From NCBI RefSeq assembly GCF_000283155.1, contig NW_004454178.1, positions 3,806,960-3,870,959 on the forward strand: DNA of 64,000 nt, read 5' to 3'. The stretch is from Ceratotherium simum simum. Taxonomy: Eukaryota; Chordata; Mammalia; Perissodactyla; Rhinocerotidae. The notes beneath the pieces were generated by a model. That model searched no databases. It had not been told where the DNA came from and was given only the letters and a program-made list of their open reading frames with translations. A program made the translations under genes and the position numbers. Numbering within the stretch: position 1 is the stretch's first letter; every line of letters begins with the position of its first letter. Below, piece by piece: positions 11,860 to 23,300 of the stretch.

Positions 11860-12540
11860 CCAAAGCAATGCCCTTAATGCACTCAGCAGGACTTTGTACC
11901 TCTCCCTTAACTCAATCCCATTCTCCCCAACTTCTTTAAGTTATCCACTGGTTCTTCAACACTACCCTTCCCCCTTTGCCCCTCTCCTTAGCTTTTTGGC
12001 TTAGTCAGCATGAATGAGTTCCTTTGGTGGGAATTCCTTCAACTTTCCCTTCTGCCCCCAAGGTATAAACTTGTCCATATCCATACCCATCTTTAAGGCT
12101 TTTCCTAGAGGAAGAACTTTCTTTTCTCCCAATAACCTCCTCTATGCTCTAGGTCTCAGGTTCCCCCACCTTTACCAACTATCCTTTCTTGACTAACTTG
12201 ATCCTTCTCAAACTTTTGCCCTCTCTCTCTTCCTTTCAAAGCAAATTTCTTGAAAGAATAATCTGTACTCTCTCTCTCTTTCTTCACTTTCTCTCCTTCA
12301 CTCTGTCCTCATGCCATTATAATTTGGCTTCTGCCCCACCATCCTTTGAATCCCCTCTCATCAGGGTCACCAGCCACCTTATAATAATCACATCCAGTGA
12401 CCATGTTGATGTCTCTGTGACATTTAGGAGTTGACCACATATTCTCTCCCTTCTGAGAGGCCTCTGTGATGCTACAAGGTGACTTTATTTGCATCTCCTC
12501 CTATCTCTAGCATCGTTCTCTCATTGCGCTCTTTCTTAAC
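11860..12540 (+). mobile_element. L2 LINE reverse-transcriptase region remnant
   Basis: Plus-strand fragment with the phrases 'caaagcaaatttcttgaaag', 'ataatctgtactctctctct', 'ttggcttctgccccaccatc' and 'ctcatcagggtcaccagcca'. These correspond to the L2 RT segment around 'caaacttctcgaaa', 'atctggcttc' and 'ctcatcaaggtcacc'. It lies downstream of an L2 3' end, so it is a separate insertion or rearranged copy. The short CT runs at 12220-12300 are part of it. Confidence 0.65.
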
Positions 12541-12580
12541 TTCCTTTCTGGGCTATCCTTTCTGAGCCAATACTTTAACT

Positions 12581-12758
12581 CAGCAGTTTTCAATGCTGGC
12601 TGACCATTAGAATCACCTGGGTAGTATTTTAAAAATACTAATACATGAGCCCCACCTCCCGAAATTCTAGTTCAATGGGACTGGAATGGAGCCCAAGCAG
12701 CACTATTTTTCAAGCTCCCCAAAGGATTCTAATGTGTACCTGTGGTTAAAAACCAATG
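12581..12758 (+). mobile_element. MER5A-like hAT-Charlie MITE
   Basis: A non-autonomous DNA transposon fossil. It begins with a cagcagttttcaatgctgg terminal block and ends with its inverse-like tgtggttaaaaaccaatg. Inside are 'accattagaatcacctgggt', 'tgagccccacctcccgaaat' and 'gctccccaaaggattctaat', the standard MER5A order. Length of about 178 bp fits a near-complete copy. Confidence 0.85.
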
Positions 12759-12762
12759 CCTT

Positions 12763-12880
12763 AACTCATGCTTCCCAAATTTCTCTCTTCAGAGGGATCA
12801 TCTGGGGCTGTTAAATATAAATATAAATATACCTAGATCCCGTCTCCTTGATATTCTAGCTGAATAGGCCCAAATCCAGA
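12763..12880 (+). mobile_element. Second MER5-like partial copy
   Basis: Directly after the first element comes another half-copy: 'ttcccaaatttctctcttca', 'gggatcatctggggctgtta', an AT-rich expansion, 'agatcccgtctccttgatat' and 'tctagctgaataggcccaaa', matching the left half of MER5. The right terminus is not visible. The two form a tandem pair of old hAT MITEs. Confidence 0.6.
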
Positions 12881-13084
12881 AACCAAAAAGGAACCAGAGA
12901 TTCTCGCTTTCACTCACATCTCTTCGGCAACTCTTATAGCTATAGCCGCTTTGAGCATCTACTGTATGCAGGTAGCTCACAGCTATTTTCTAATGCAGGG
13001 TGACCCTCAAGCTAAGAGCTTTCTTCTACGTGCTCTTAGAGCACTTTCCATACAGCAATTACTTGTTCATTTGTGTCTCCTTTA

Positions 13085-13179
13085 CTGTGATTTCCTGGGG
13101 CAGAGATTCTATCTTATTTATTTTACATGAATTTTATATGAACCAGCAAATTGTCCAGTACATATTAACTCCTAAATAC

Positions 13180-13210
<31 letters not shown>

Positions 13211-13235
13211 GTGTGAAATAGTGAATGAATAAATA
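13085..13235 (+). mobile_element. L2 3' end remnant with TA repeat
   Basis: 'ggggcagagattctatctta' and 'gtccagtacatattaactcc' resemble the L2 3' UTR, and 'gtgaatgaataaataat' follows. A TA microsatellite has expanded where the terminal AATA-rich part would be. Confidence 0.45.
13184..13210. repeat. (TA)n microsatellite
   Basis: About 13 uninterrupted AT/TA units. Such runs are length-polymorphic. Confidence 0.95.
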
Positions 13236-13859
13236 ATTATATTATTTTCATGTATATTGTCTGTCTCTAACACAAAATATAGATAGTGTTCTAAGCTTTT
13301 TTGTATTCTTGGCACTTACAAAAATTAGGCTAGTGTTCACAAAGATGACCGAAAATTTTCTGCAATCTGTATTTTTCCTATAAAATTCTTCTATATTATT
13401 ACGTGATTCGCTTTTTGGTTTTTGGTTTTTTCTTCCTCAGTTTCTTCTCTCTTGGCGCTCGTTCCAACTTGGCCAAACGACTTACAAGTGTTATGGTATA
13501 TTTTTGAAATTCCTTTTGTGGGAGATCTAGAACACATGGAATTTGGAGTCAAATAGATTTGGACTTCTGTCTCTTCTCATTTGTATAAGGGGATAAGACA
13601 TACTTGTCATTATTAAATATAAGAGAAGCTCTGGCTAGAAATTTTAATTTTTTTTCTTGTCAGAGTGTCTGCTCTTATGAGAAAAACTATGAGACTTACA
13701 TAAATCCAAGGGATGGTCTTTCTTTAGCTAATGTTCTCATTGGCCCCAACCCCTTTTACAGGTGACTGTATCTACACTAATCCTTATATTTTTCCCCACA
13801 ATCTCAGAAAATGTTAGGTCTTTCTTCCAATTCAAGAGTAACCCATCCTCCTGCATCTT
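13236..13859. other. No gene or recognisable repeat
   Basis: AT-rich sequence without notable open frames or a family I can name. Confidence 0.4.
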
Positions 13860-14165
13860 TAATCACATTGGCTCCTTCTAGAATGTTCTACATCCTTTGT
13901 CTGCCTGGAAAACTCTGATTGGTCCCTTAAAACCATCCTGACACACGATCAGTCATTTCTTCCTGTATACTACTTCTATCTGGACACAGGCTTTTTTATC
14001 TTTGCACTTGTCATAGTGGACTATAATTTTGGTTTACAAGTTCTGTCCAGTAGATTTCCAGCTCCTCTAGGGCAAAGATCATGTTTTGTTAATCTTTCAT
14101 ATCCCAGGGCTGAGTGCAATGCTGAAGTACAGACACTTGATATTTGTGGAGTTGAATTACTCCTG
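13860..14165 (+). mobile_element. L2 LINE 3' end
   Basis: Plus-strand L2: 'ccttctagaatgttctacat', 'tttgtctgcctggaaaactc', 'ttccagctcctctagggcaa', 'agatcatgttttgttaatct', 'tatcccagggctgagtgcaa'. These align in order with the L2 ORF2 end and 3' UTR ('cctggaatgctct', 'gctccatgagggcaggga', 'tatccccagcacc'). Confidence 0.7.
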
Positions 14166-14699
14166 GAACCAGACTTTCACCCTGATTTACCCTCAAACCT
14201 TCCAAAACTCCATACTTTCACCATTGTTCAACATTAACTTTGGAGTCAGAGAGCTCTAAGTTTGAATCTTTGCTAACCTTCATTTTTTTTTTGACTGAAA
14301 TGGAGATTATTAGACCTATTTACAATGTTGTTTATAAAATTACATGAAATAATGGATATAAATAGCTTAGCACAATAAGTATCTAAAACTAGTACTCAGA
14401 AATTGCTGATAATGTGATAGTCCTCAAAATTCTAGCACAATTTTTTTTTTTTGACCATCCACTGCAGGGTTTTACTAGTAAATTATAGCACTGAAAATGC
14501 AGCTGTTAAGTAGTCAGGCATGTTGAGTAAATCTAAACCGGTCTTGTTTGGCATTTCTAGCACAAACTCTTAAATCCCTCTTCTCACCTTTCCTGCTTTC
14601 TTGGATACTTCCCAAAATGATCAGGAGGTTGAGTAATCCTTTCTGCAGATAAAAAAAATCTTGTTTCTGGACTAATCCCATCATGCCCTACATTCCTGT
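14166..14699. other. No gene; possible MIR trace
   Basis: 14240-14400 has a faint MIR flavour ('tttggagtcagagagctcta', 'agtttgaatctttgctaacc', 'tacatgaaataatggatata'), matching the MIR head and 3' half in plus orientation. It is too diverged for a firm call. The rest is unrecognised. Confidence 0.4.
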
Positions 14700-16060
14700 T
14701 TACTTCAGTCACCCCCAAGAACCATAAGTCATCTCATTACTTGAACTCTCATCCCTATATCAATTTTAACATCCCTAATCTGGAACAATCTTCCACTCCT
14801 TCCTTCTCCCTCAAATCCTTCCAATGTGCCCTCTGGAATCCCTGATAACTCATCAACTTAATCTCTGGAATTCTCAACCCCTTCCTTAAATGTTTACTTC
14901 ACTTTCCTGCTCTAGCTAAAACCTGGTTGCCCTGGTGGATACCATATCCCCCGTAGCCTCCAAAAAGGTACTATTTTTTTCTCTTACATCCCATAAATCT
15001 GAAGAGCATGATAGATGTTCTCTTTTGTTTCTTGCTGTACTGCCAAACCAGTACTACCTTCTTCCTTTAAAAAAAGATCCCAGCTCCTTTGAAGTTCGTG
15101 CCTTATGGCAACCTCTTGTCATAGCCCTGGTCCCTTGTTCAGTCATGTACAGACCCTGAGGTCACCCCTCCTTGTTCAGGGAAAATTGAGCAAGTAGCTC
15201 ACTGACTCTCCACTACTTCTGTTCAATCATCTTTGGTGATTTCGATGTCCAAGTAACTCACATTGTGGAGAATCCTTTCAATATCCTGGCTCTCAGTGCC
15301 TTGACTTTCTCATGGCCAATGATCTTGTCCTCACCTCGCTCAGCCTCCTGCTCCCAGGTCATATCCTAGATCTTGTTGTTGCCATCAACTGCAGATCTCA
15401 ACAACCTCCGTATGAAATATCCCACTTTGGGATCACCTCTTTCTATTTATTTTCAGTTAATCCCTTTTATATACCATCCAAAGATTCTTCAATTCCATGG
15501 GGAGATTGATCCTATCAACATTTGCTTATCTTTTATCCTCTTACATCCTCACTTCTCTCCTAACCCAGTAAAAAAGATATGACCTATCATCATAATCACT
15601 CTTCACACACTACCTTGACAACATTGTTCTCTCTATTCCTTCATTGTATAGTTGCCTGACAAAACTTCCCCCAGTTGAATCAGACTTTTGCCTATTCTGT
15701 GCTTGACTCTGAGAAGCCAGACACGACTTAACAGAACATATGACTGTGCTGACCTGTGTCACTTAAAATGTATGACCATCACCTACAGTGGACCCATGGT
15801 GCTCCTAGCAATCCTGTTACATGTCCCAATTCAATTTACCTCTACACTCTGAAAAATGACTATTTCACCTTTTCCTCAGAATCTCTAACATACTCTCTGC
15901 TCTTCTTTACCTCAGCTGATGCCCTTACTTCATATTTCATTACTAAAGTAGCAGCAATCAGAAAAGAATATCTACATGTTCCCACCACCCAATGTATACT
16001 TCACTGTATCTCTACCAGTACTTTGCCTTTCTTCCTGTTGCAATGGATGTACTCATATCT
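14700..16060 (+). mobile_element. L2/CR1-type LINE, endonuclease region
   Basis: The sequence follows the coding order of an L2/CR1-clade LINE from the apurinic-like endonuclease onward: 'ccctcaaatccttccaatgt', 'gccctctggaatccctgata', 'gctaaaacctggttgccctg', 'tttgaagttcgtgccttatg', 'tttggtgatttcgatgtcca', 'caggtcatatcctagatctt'. The phrase at 15231-15250 encodes the conserved 'FGDFDVQ' type motif (G-D-F) of LINE endonucleases. Frames are broken repeatedly; open pieces are 60-75 codons. The element resumes after the L1 insertion. Confidence 0.7.
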
Positions 16061-16974
16061 AAAGTCAACCCATCACCTCACACCTGTTAGAATGGCTATT
16101 ATCAAAAGGACAAGAGATAACAAGTGTTGGAGAGGATGTAGAGAAAAGGGAACACTTGTACACTGTTGGTGGGAATGGAAATTGGTACAGCCATTTTAGA
16201 AAACAATATGGAGGGTCCTCAAAACATTAAAAATAAAATTACCATATGATTAAGCAATCCCCTTTCTGGGTTTATATCCAAACGAAATGAAATCAGTTAT
16301 CTCAAAGAGATATCTGCATTCCCATGTTCATTGCAGCATTATTTACAACAACCAAGATATGGAAATGAATGGATAAAGAAAATGTGATATATATATATAT
16401 ATCACACAAATATACACAAAGTGTATATACTTTTTATGTATACTTTCTATGTATGTGTATACACACAAAGGAATATCATTCAGCCATATAAAGGAAGGAA
16501 ATCTTGCCATTTGTGACAACATAGATGAACCTGGAGGACATTAGGCTAAGTGAAGTAAACTGGACACAGAAAGACAAATAGTGTATGATCTCACTTACAT
16601 GTGGAATCTAAAATAGTTGAACTCATACAAGCACAGAGTAGAATGGCAATTGCCAGGAGTTGGAGGAAATGGGAGATGTTGATCGGTTATATAAGATGAT
16701 TAAATTCTGGAAATCTAATGTACAGTATGGTGACTATAGATAACAACACAGTATTGTACACATGAAATTTGCTAAGAGGATAGATCTTAAGAGTTCTCAC
16801 CACACACATAAAGAAAATGGTAACTATATGAGGTGATAGATATGTTAACTAGCTTGATTACAATGATCATTTCACAGTATATATGTGTATCAAAACATCA
16901 AGTTGTATGCCTTACACATATACAATTTCTATTTGTCAATTATATCCCAATAAAGCAAAAAAATAATAAAGCCA
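16061..16974 (+). mobile_element. L1M LINE 3' end inserted into L2
   Basis: About 0.9 kb of L1 in plus orientation: ORF2 C-terminus ('ttagaatggctattatcaaa', 'cactgttggtgggaatggaa', 'aaggaatatcattcagccat'), then 3' UTR ('gtacagtatggtgactatag', 'gatcatttcacagtatatat', 'caattatatcccaataaagc') and an A-rich tail. A minor internal (TA)n lies at 16387-16402. Flanking taaagtcaaccc (16060) and taaagccaattc (16967) look like a degraded target-site duplication. L2 sequence lies on both sides, so this L1 is younger than the L2. The family is an old L1M (MA/MB type) by divergence. Confidence 0.85.
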
Positions 16975-18115
16975 ATTCCTCCATATGACCTTTATGGGTC
17001 TATCCACTGGACCCCATTCCCACTCACCTTATTCAAGGGCTTTGTTTCTATAAATGTCCCCAGCTCTCTTGAATCATCACTTATCCCTTATCTACTAGGA
17101 TAATAAATACACAAGCATGCTGTAAACTCCCATCTTAAAACAAACAAATCAAAACAAACTTTCTTTGATTTCACTTTCCTTTTTCACATTCCCATCTTCT
17201 GTTTCTCCTTTGCTTTCTCATTTCTGCTGTCCTTTACACAAAACTGACAAAAATTTTGTCTATATTTATGTGTTACACTTCCTTCACCCTCCTGAAAGCA
17301 CTCTAATCTCCGTGGAAACTGCTCTTGTCAACATTGTCTTTACATCACCCAATCCAATGGGCAAACTTACTTGCCCTCATAGCAGCATTTAACATAGATG
17401 ACCACCACGCCCTTCTTGAAACATTTTATATTATCAGCTTCTAAGATATCTATTCACATTCTGCTCCCATCGCAATGTCCTTCTAACTTCTGGATTTTTC
17501 CTGTTAATATATTCTCAACGTAGCAGCCAAATTGATTTGGCTAGAATACAGATGAGATTATTTCACTATTCTGCTCAACAAAACATCCTACATCACTCAG
17601 AAAAAAAAAGTCCTTCCAGTGGTTCTTAAGGCCCTACCTTGACTTGATTATGGCCAACTAACTGAGTCACCACTCTGCTCTGTGGTCACTCTGCTCCAGC
17701 CACATGGACTCCTTGCTCTCTTAGAATATGCCAGGCACACTCCTGCCTCAGGGCCTCTATACCTGCTGGTCTCCCTGCCTGCAAAGGGACTCCTCTATAT
17801 ATCAAAGTGGCTGGCTCCCTACTTCATTTAGGTCCCTTTCCAAACGTCACCTTCTCAGAAGAGAACTTAAAAATGGCTACCCTCTCTCCCTCCTTGGCAG
17901 TCACTATCTAATCCATTAACTTGCTTTGTTTTTCCTCATAGTGCTTAGTATCATCCGACACAAAACATATTATTTGTTTGTTGTTTCCATTCCCCAGATA
18001 AAATTAAAGCCCCACGAGATCAGAAACAGTATCTGTTTCTTCTTTTTACTGCTATATCACCAGCAGCTAGCAGCATTTATTGCACAATAAATATTTGTTG
18101 AATGACTAAATAAAA
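16975..18115 (+). mobile_element. L2 LINE, RT to 3' end
   Basis: Continuation after the L1 insertion. It includes 'gaaactgctcttgtcaacat' (RT region), 'ggccctaccttgacttgatt', 'atatgccaggcacactcctg', 'ctcagggcctctatacctgc', 'cctttccaaacgtcaccttc', then the 3' UTR 'aattaaagccccacgagatc' and the terminal 'caataaatatttgttgaatg' at 18084-18103. The end motif is nearly intact. Together with 14700-16060 the L2 sequence spans about 2.5 kb, long for such an ancient element, though it may comprise more than one copy. Confidence 0.8.
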
Positions 18116-19602
18116 CCTTTCCTTTGAATGTCTACGTTCCTGTGATCGGCATCTGCATATGCTTTCCTAGAATCATTACACATCTTTATCCACAACTTAA
18201 ACCAAATACCAACACAGTAAATTGAGAATATAGGCAAATAGGTTGGCCATAACCCTTTGTTGAGTGTGTTTCCTCTGTCCTAGCACTAAATTTATTGACT
18301 CACTCTTAAAACTCTCTCCATTTCCCACAAAATGCAGGGTGGTTGAAGTCCAAAATCAATAAAAATAAGAATGCTTAGAGCAGAAAAGAAGAAAAAAGAG
18401 ATAATAGAAGGAAAAAATGTTCTAAAGGAACTCATAAACGTCTTAGAACTGTATAGAACTTAGAAAAGTTATTATTATTCTTCTGCATGCAGAAGAATAA
18501 TTTTGGAAGAAAACGCCTCCACAAAAGTATATCCTCTCTCTTCCTCCCTTTTCTCTGTGGTAGACTTGAATATACTTCTTGCTTACTCTGGACTGTGCTC
18601 TGCGATGCAGAACAAAGGGCAAATCTTTTGGCCTCAGCTTCTACTTATCTGAGCCCAGATAAAGACAAACAGGATAGGCCCAAGGCAAAACTGTCAAGTG
18701 GAAAAACTTGGCTTATGTCTGGAAATTCCCTTTCTCTGCTCGCTCCCAATCTGGAGATATCCCTCCTTCACTTCCAGTGCCCAGTACCCTCCTGCTTCTA
18801 AAATCTTCCCTCTATCAAAAAAGAAAAGACTGTCTTACTACGTTTACATTTGTAGCCAGGTTGTAATTTCACTTTTACAGCATTTAAACAGTAAAGACAA
18901 CGCAGATGTTAAATTTCCCTAATAACTGATCTGATCTTCCACTAGATAGCAAGGAAAAATATAAGATTTAATTCAGCCCAGGAAGCTCAGGCTAACCCAG
19001 TATCTTCAAAGAGTGTTTTCATATAAATTCTTAGCATTTATAGGAAAAATTCCCAGTCTAATATTTTCCTTCTCTTGGCATGTAGATGTGTGTGACCCCA
19101 CAGCAGAAGAGGAGAGGGGGGTGCCTGATCCTAGCACATTCCTCTGCATTTTCACGGGTTCTGGCTTCAGAGTAACTCGTTTGTTCTGTTTCTTGGCTTG
19201 GTGACTGTTGAGTTTCATAGGCCCGTCTGCCTCTTGCTGGGGGTGCCCGGTGGTACCCACTGCTCGGCTCTCTGTCTCAATGTCCTGGCCTGCTGTCCTC
19301 TTTGCTCTAAGATTGGCCCTCTGCAGATTAATCATCCTCTCAGCAGCTCTGTGTCCTCAATCTGAAACGTAGGAACTTCTAGACTCCCTGTGTAGGAAAT
19401 GGAGAAACAGAAATGCTGCCTCAGGCTTCTCTCTCTCTCTCTCTCCTATCACCGTTTCAGCTCTCTAGCTTCTGGGCCATGCTGGGTATGAGAATTTTCC
19501 CAGATATTGGCAGTTTCCCTCCATACGCCCAGGGAAGCATGCCACTGATGTGGTAATGCCAGGCTCCCCCACCTATCTGGATGTTTCAATGGCCCACTGC
19601 AT
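18116..19602. other. No gene or recognisable repeat
   Basis: A 1.5 kb stretch with mixed composition. Open frames of 104 (18487-18801 plus) and 109 codons (19335-19006 minus) have no domain I recognise. The minus one overlaps an open frame on the other strand. A short (TC)n run sits at 19430-19446. Confidence 0.45.
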
Positions 19603-19863
19603 AGAAAATGGGAGCCCTGGGGTTAAGTGCTCGTGCTCTGCTTCGGCGGCCCAAGGGTTCACAGGTTCGGATCCCGGGCGCGCACTGGCGCCCCGCTCAT
19701 CAAGCCATGCTGTGGCGGCGTCCTATATAAAATAGAGGAAGATGGGCACCAATGTTAGCCCAGGGCCACTCTTCCTCCAAAAAGAGGAGGATGGGCATCA
19801 GATGTTAGTTCAGGGCTGGTCTTCCTCACAAAAAAAAAAAAAAGAAAGAAAATGGGAGCCCTG
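19603..19863 (+). mobile_element. ERE SINE, 5' truncated, perfect target-site duplication
   Basis: An equine repetitive element from 19620 to about 19846. It lacks the first ~20 bases of the head and starts at gggttaagtgctcgtgctctg. It then has the complete body with 'ggttcggatcccgggcgcgc', 'ccatgctgtggcggcgtcct', 'agaggaagatgggcaccaat' and the repeated tail CTTCCTC blocks. A perfect 17-bp duplication, agaaaatgggagccctg, flanks it at 19603-19619 and 19847-19863. The retained CpGs and the perfect duplication suggest a comparatively recent insertion. Confidence 0.95.
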
Positions 19864-20854
19864 AAGTGGGGGGAAATCAAAGACTGTGGCATCTTCTTCC
19901 TAACTCTCTGCTCTCTTCTCATTCCCACACTCCATGGGCTGGAGTCCTTCTCATCCTATCAGACTCTATACTCTTTTTATAATAAGTAATCTTTGTCACT
20001 GCTTTTGCTATTCTGAAATGAAAACCATAGATAACTCTCCTCACATAACTTCAAAAAATCAATATCATATCCTAACTGTAATAAAAAGAGAAAAAAGGCA
20101 AAAGCAATTTATCCTTTATGTATTTCAAAATGTAAACAAATGCTTGGTCATAACTACAGGGAAAGACATGCTGAACTGGTCTGATGGTTAAGTCTATACG
20201 CAGAACCACCTGAATGGGACTGTTATAAACTGTGTACTGGAGACAAACTCCATGAGTGCATTGTTGATGATATTCTGAAAGAGCAACCAAATCTCAGTAA
20301 ACTTGCAAGTGAATAAAGTATGTTTTTCCCACTATTTACACTGTAGTTCACTTATGGAAAATTTAGTGTATAATAAATTGGGCAAAAAATACTTCCTGTT
20401 TTTATGTCAGATAGAGTTAGGTTCCAGGCCCAGACAACTTGAAATAAGTTTTCTATCCATCCATGGCTTAGAATACTACTTTATTTCAGTGAACTGGCCA
20501 CTCATTCTAGCTGTCCAGAATCCCTGGACTCTACTCATTAAATACAAGATGTGGCCTCCAAGCATTGTGTGACAACAATAAGAAAAGAGCCCACAATTTT
20601 CCAAGATGCCCCTCAAGGGGTGATTCTTCCCCCTCTGGTAAGAATTACTTGTCTGCCTCATTTCCTCCTTCTTTACTTAAGGAGCAAGGCTCATGGTGCA
20701 GTGGTCATTGCCGAGGAGAGAGCTGCCCGTGATCTGAATTTTCAGGTGTGGCTCTTCATCTGGGAGCCCATTGGATAACTGAACCTCATTCCTCTTGTTA
20801 TATTACCCAGATATTAGCACCTTAAACTGTGTCATTCTGATTTATTGATTTGAT
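19864..20854. other. No gene or recognisable repeat
   Basis: Unique-looking sequence with several short open frames (60-90 codons) on both strands but no recognisable product. Confidence 0.45.
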
Positions 20855-21240
20855 GTTTCCCAAATTACAAAAGCAATACGCGACTGTGGTAACAAGTTAA
20901 ACAGCATGAAGAGGACTTCAAAAATCCCCTCTCTCTTCTTTCATTGAATTTCCTCTCCTACATACAAACACACATCCACTCACATACATACCCTCCCACA
21001 CACACATGCACACATGTACACGTGTGCACACACAGACACAGGGCTTTGATTTTTTTTTTAAATCAAAATAGTCCCATATTCTACACACTGCCCTGAGTGT
21101 CCTTTTTCAAGTTAAAAATATATTGTGGCTACTCAAAAATCTGTAGAAATTAACTTTTCTAATAAATAATACACAAATGCAAAATAGTATACCTTCACAT
21201 GCACTCCCATATAAAACTATCTGTAAATAGGATTATATCA
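20855..21240 (-). mobile_element. L1ME-type 3' UTR fragment (probable)
   Basis: The plus strand has 'aattacaaaagcaatacgcg' and 'acaagttaaacagcatgaag', the reverse-complement pattern of an old L1ME 3' UTR. A degenerate CA-rich tract and 'ttttttaaatcaaaatagtc' plus 'ggattatatcatactccttt' follow. Diverged, so orientation is clearer than subfamily. Confidence 0.5.
20960..21042. repeat. Degenerate (CA)n tract
   Basis: Imperfect CA/CATA/TG repeats, broken by CTC and TGC interruptions. It is probably an old microsatellite inside the L1 3' UTR. Confidence 0.8.
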
Positions 21241-22454
21241 TACTCCTTTCCAAGGAAGTCTTTTCCTTTATCCTTCACTCCACCCCTCTCCTCTCCTCAT
21301 CTCCACTGGGCACTGCTCCATCCTCCTCAAACCTGCATCTCCCCTACCTGTTTCTTTTTCTCCTTCTATAGCGCACATTATTGACAGAGTGAATCCTGGT
21401 ATCAATTTTACAAGTTATTTTGCTTTTTAACTAGCCCCCCTAAATCTTTTTCCTCATGATTTTAATCTCACGTTTTTTGCTCTGTGCTTTACGACACTTC
21501 TTCCCCTTGATCTTCAAGGTCACAAATTTAGATCTCACCACTCTTCACGTCATCCACTGATATATATTTTTTTAGTGTGACAACCTTTTTCAAGTACAAA
21601 GCCTTTGTTTTACTGTATTGTCTCCTTAAATGCTGTTGTGTGTTTTCTAGTTGTTCAAGTTGCTGTTTGTCTTTTCTAGCATCTTTATCCCATCAGGACA
21701 CCTGTTCTGAGTTTCTCTTATTTTCCTCATCCCTGGGATAAGCTGGGTCCCCATAGGTGTTTTGTTATTTTCATGGGTCCGTTCATTGGGGCTCAAGCAG
21801 GCTTTGGGGTCCTTTAAGTTGTTGCAGCCCCATATATTGTCTAAAGCATGATTGTCGCTGCCCCACAAGCCCCCAAAAGGCTGCTGGACCCCAGCTGAGA
21901 TACCAGGAGGAAGAGTCTCAGCCCCCCAGCCTCCTCAAGCCCTCCCACCCCTACGAGGAATGTAAACTCAGTCACTTTGTTCAGCTGGTCCCCAATTCCA
22001 TGAGGGCTCAGGAGACCACACTCCCTCAACATTCATCTTAGGGGTTCTCAGATCTTGCAGCCCAGCTCCTCCTCAGAACCCAGTATACTCTCCCACACCA
22101 ACCTCCAGGAGCCCATCCAGCCCCTAGGAGGGAAAGAACTCCTGAGAACACTGACAGACTATGGCTTCACTTGCACTGAAGGCCAGCTCTGCCTGTAGGC
22201 CGCAGCAGTAGTTTCTCCCAGAAGAGGAGAGCAGAAATGGTGAGAAGGTATGTCATTTTCCAAGAACCCCCAAAGGTTGTCATTTCTGATTGTAGAATTA
22301 GGAGGACTTTGAGAGGAAGAAATAGGTCTTTCTATCTTCTTAACCTCTTAACTTCTTATCCTCTTGGAGCTCTGCTTCTTCATTTTAGGAGTAGAGATAT
22401 TACCACCTATTGCGTAAAACAGAAAGAATGCCACCTGTTGTATGGTTAAATGAG
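21241..22454. other. Unidentified sequence with GC-richer part
   Basis: 21750-22230 is more GC-rich than its surroundings and carries overlapping open frames on both strands (94 codons plus, 63 minus). It does not resemble a known domain, and there is no poly(A) tail or duplication to show a processed pseudogene. The remainder is ordinary AT-rich DNA. Confidence 0.4.
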
Positions 22455-23275
22455 GGGATCAGGGGGTGGGCAAAATGAGTGAAGGGGGTCAAAAGGTACA
22501 AACCTCCCGTTATAAAATAAATAAGTCCTGGGGATGTAATGTCCAGCATGGTGACTAGAGTGAATCATACTGTATGGCATACTTGTAAGTTGCATAGAGA
22601 GAAGATCTTAAAAGTTCTCACCACAAGAAGAAAAAAATTTGTAACTACGTATGGTGACAAATTTTTTTTTTTTTTTGTGAGGAAGATCAGCCCTGAGCTA
22701 ACATCCGTTGCCAATCCTCCTCTTTTTTGCTGAGGAAGACTGGCCCTGGGCTAACATCCGTGCCCATATTCCTCCACTTTATATGGGACGCCGCCACAGC
22801 ATGGCCTGACAAGTGGTGCATCAGTGCGCACCCGGGATCCGAACCCGGGCTGCTAGCAGCGGAGTGCATGCACTTAACCGCTACGCCATCGGGCTGGCCC
22901 GGTGGCAGATTTTAAGTAGACTTCTTGTGGTGATCATTTCACAATATACACAAATATTGAATCATTATGTTGTACACCTGAAACTAATATAATATTCTAT
23001 GTCAACTGTACCTCAATTTATTTTTATTTTTTTGTGTGAGGAAGATCAGCCTTGTGCTAACATCTGCCAATCCCCCTCTTTTTTTGCTGAGGAAGACTGA
23101 CCCTGGGCTAACATCCATGCCCCTCTTCCCCTTTATATGGGACGCCGCCACAGCATGGCTTACCAAGCGGTGCGTCAGTGCGCTCCCGGGATCCAAACCA
23201 GCGAACCCCGGGCCGCCGCAGCGGAGCGGGCGCACTTAACCACTTGCACCACCAGGCCGCCCCTATACCTCAATT
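22455..23275 (+). mobile_element. L1M LINE 3' end split by two EREs
   Basis: Plus-strand L1M 3' UTR: 'gaagggggtcaaaaggtaca', 'atgtaatgtccagcatggtg', 'gatcttaaaagttctcacca' up to 22661. It resumes at 22914 with 'gatcatttcacaatatacac', 'attatgttgtacacctgaaa' and 'gtcaactgtacctcaattt'. Two ERE SINEs in minus orientation interrupt it at 22662-22900 and 23020-23263. The element ends at the A-rich stretch just past 23276. Confidence 0.85.
22653..22913 (-). mobile_element. ERE SINE in L1
   Basis: Complete ERE on the minus strand (22662-22900). It runs from poly(T) through 'gtgaggaagatcagccctga' and 'gggacgccgccacagcatgg' to the 5' head complement 'accgctacgccatcgggctg'. The duplicated site is diverged: ggtgacaaatttt (22653-22665) against ggtggcagatttt (22901-22913). 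The internal B box complement ggatccgaacc is intact. Confidence 0.93.
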
Positions 23276-23276
23276 T
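23008..23276 (-). mobile_element. ERE SINE in L1, CpG-rich
   Basis: Second minus-strand ERE (23020-23263). It has the tail duplicate blocks, 'gggacgccgccacagcatgg', a slightly altered head with 'gcgaaccccgggccgccgca', and many retained CpGs. Target-site duplication gtacctcaattt (23008-23019) against tatacctcaattt (23264-23276). Its 5' end faces that of the next ERE 25 bp away. Confidence 0.93.
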
Positions 23277-23300
23277 TAAAAAGGGGTTGGGCCCGCCCCG

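Noticed and set aside
15756..16199. 147-codon plus frame
   Set aside because: It is a chimera that starts in L2 sequence and runs into the inserted L1M (ending in the ORF2 phrase [17 protein letters not shown]).
19006..19335. 109-codon minus frame
   Set aside because: No recognisable domain, and an overlapping open frame on the other strand; no support for coding.
22727..22915. tRNA gene candidate suggested by B-box-like ggatccgaacc and its reverse complement in several places
   Set aside because: All occurrences are inside ERE SINEs with tails and target-site duplications; none folds as a complete tRNA with intact arms that I can see.
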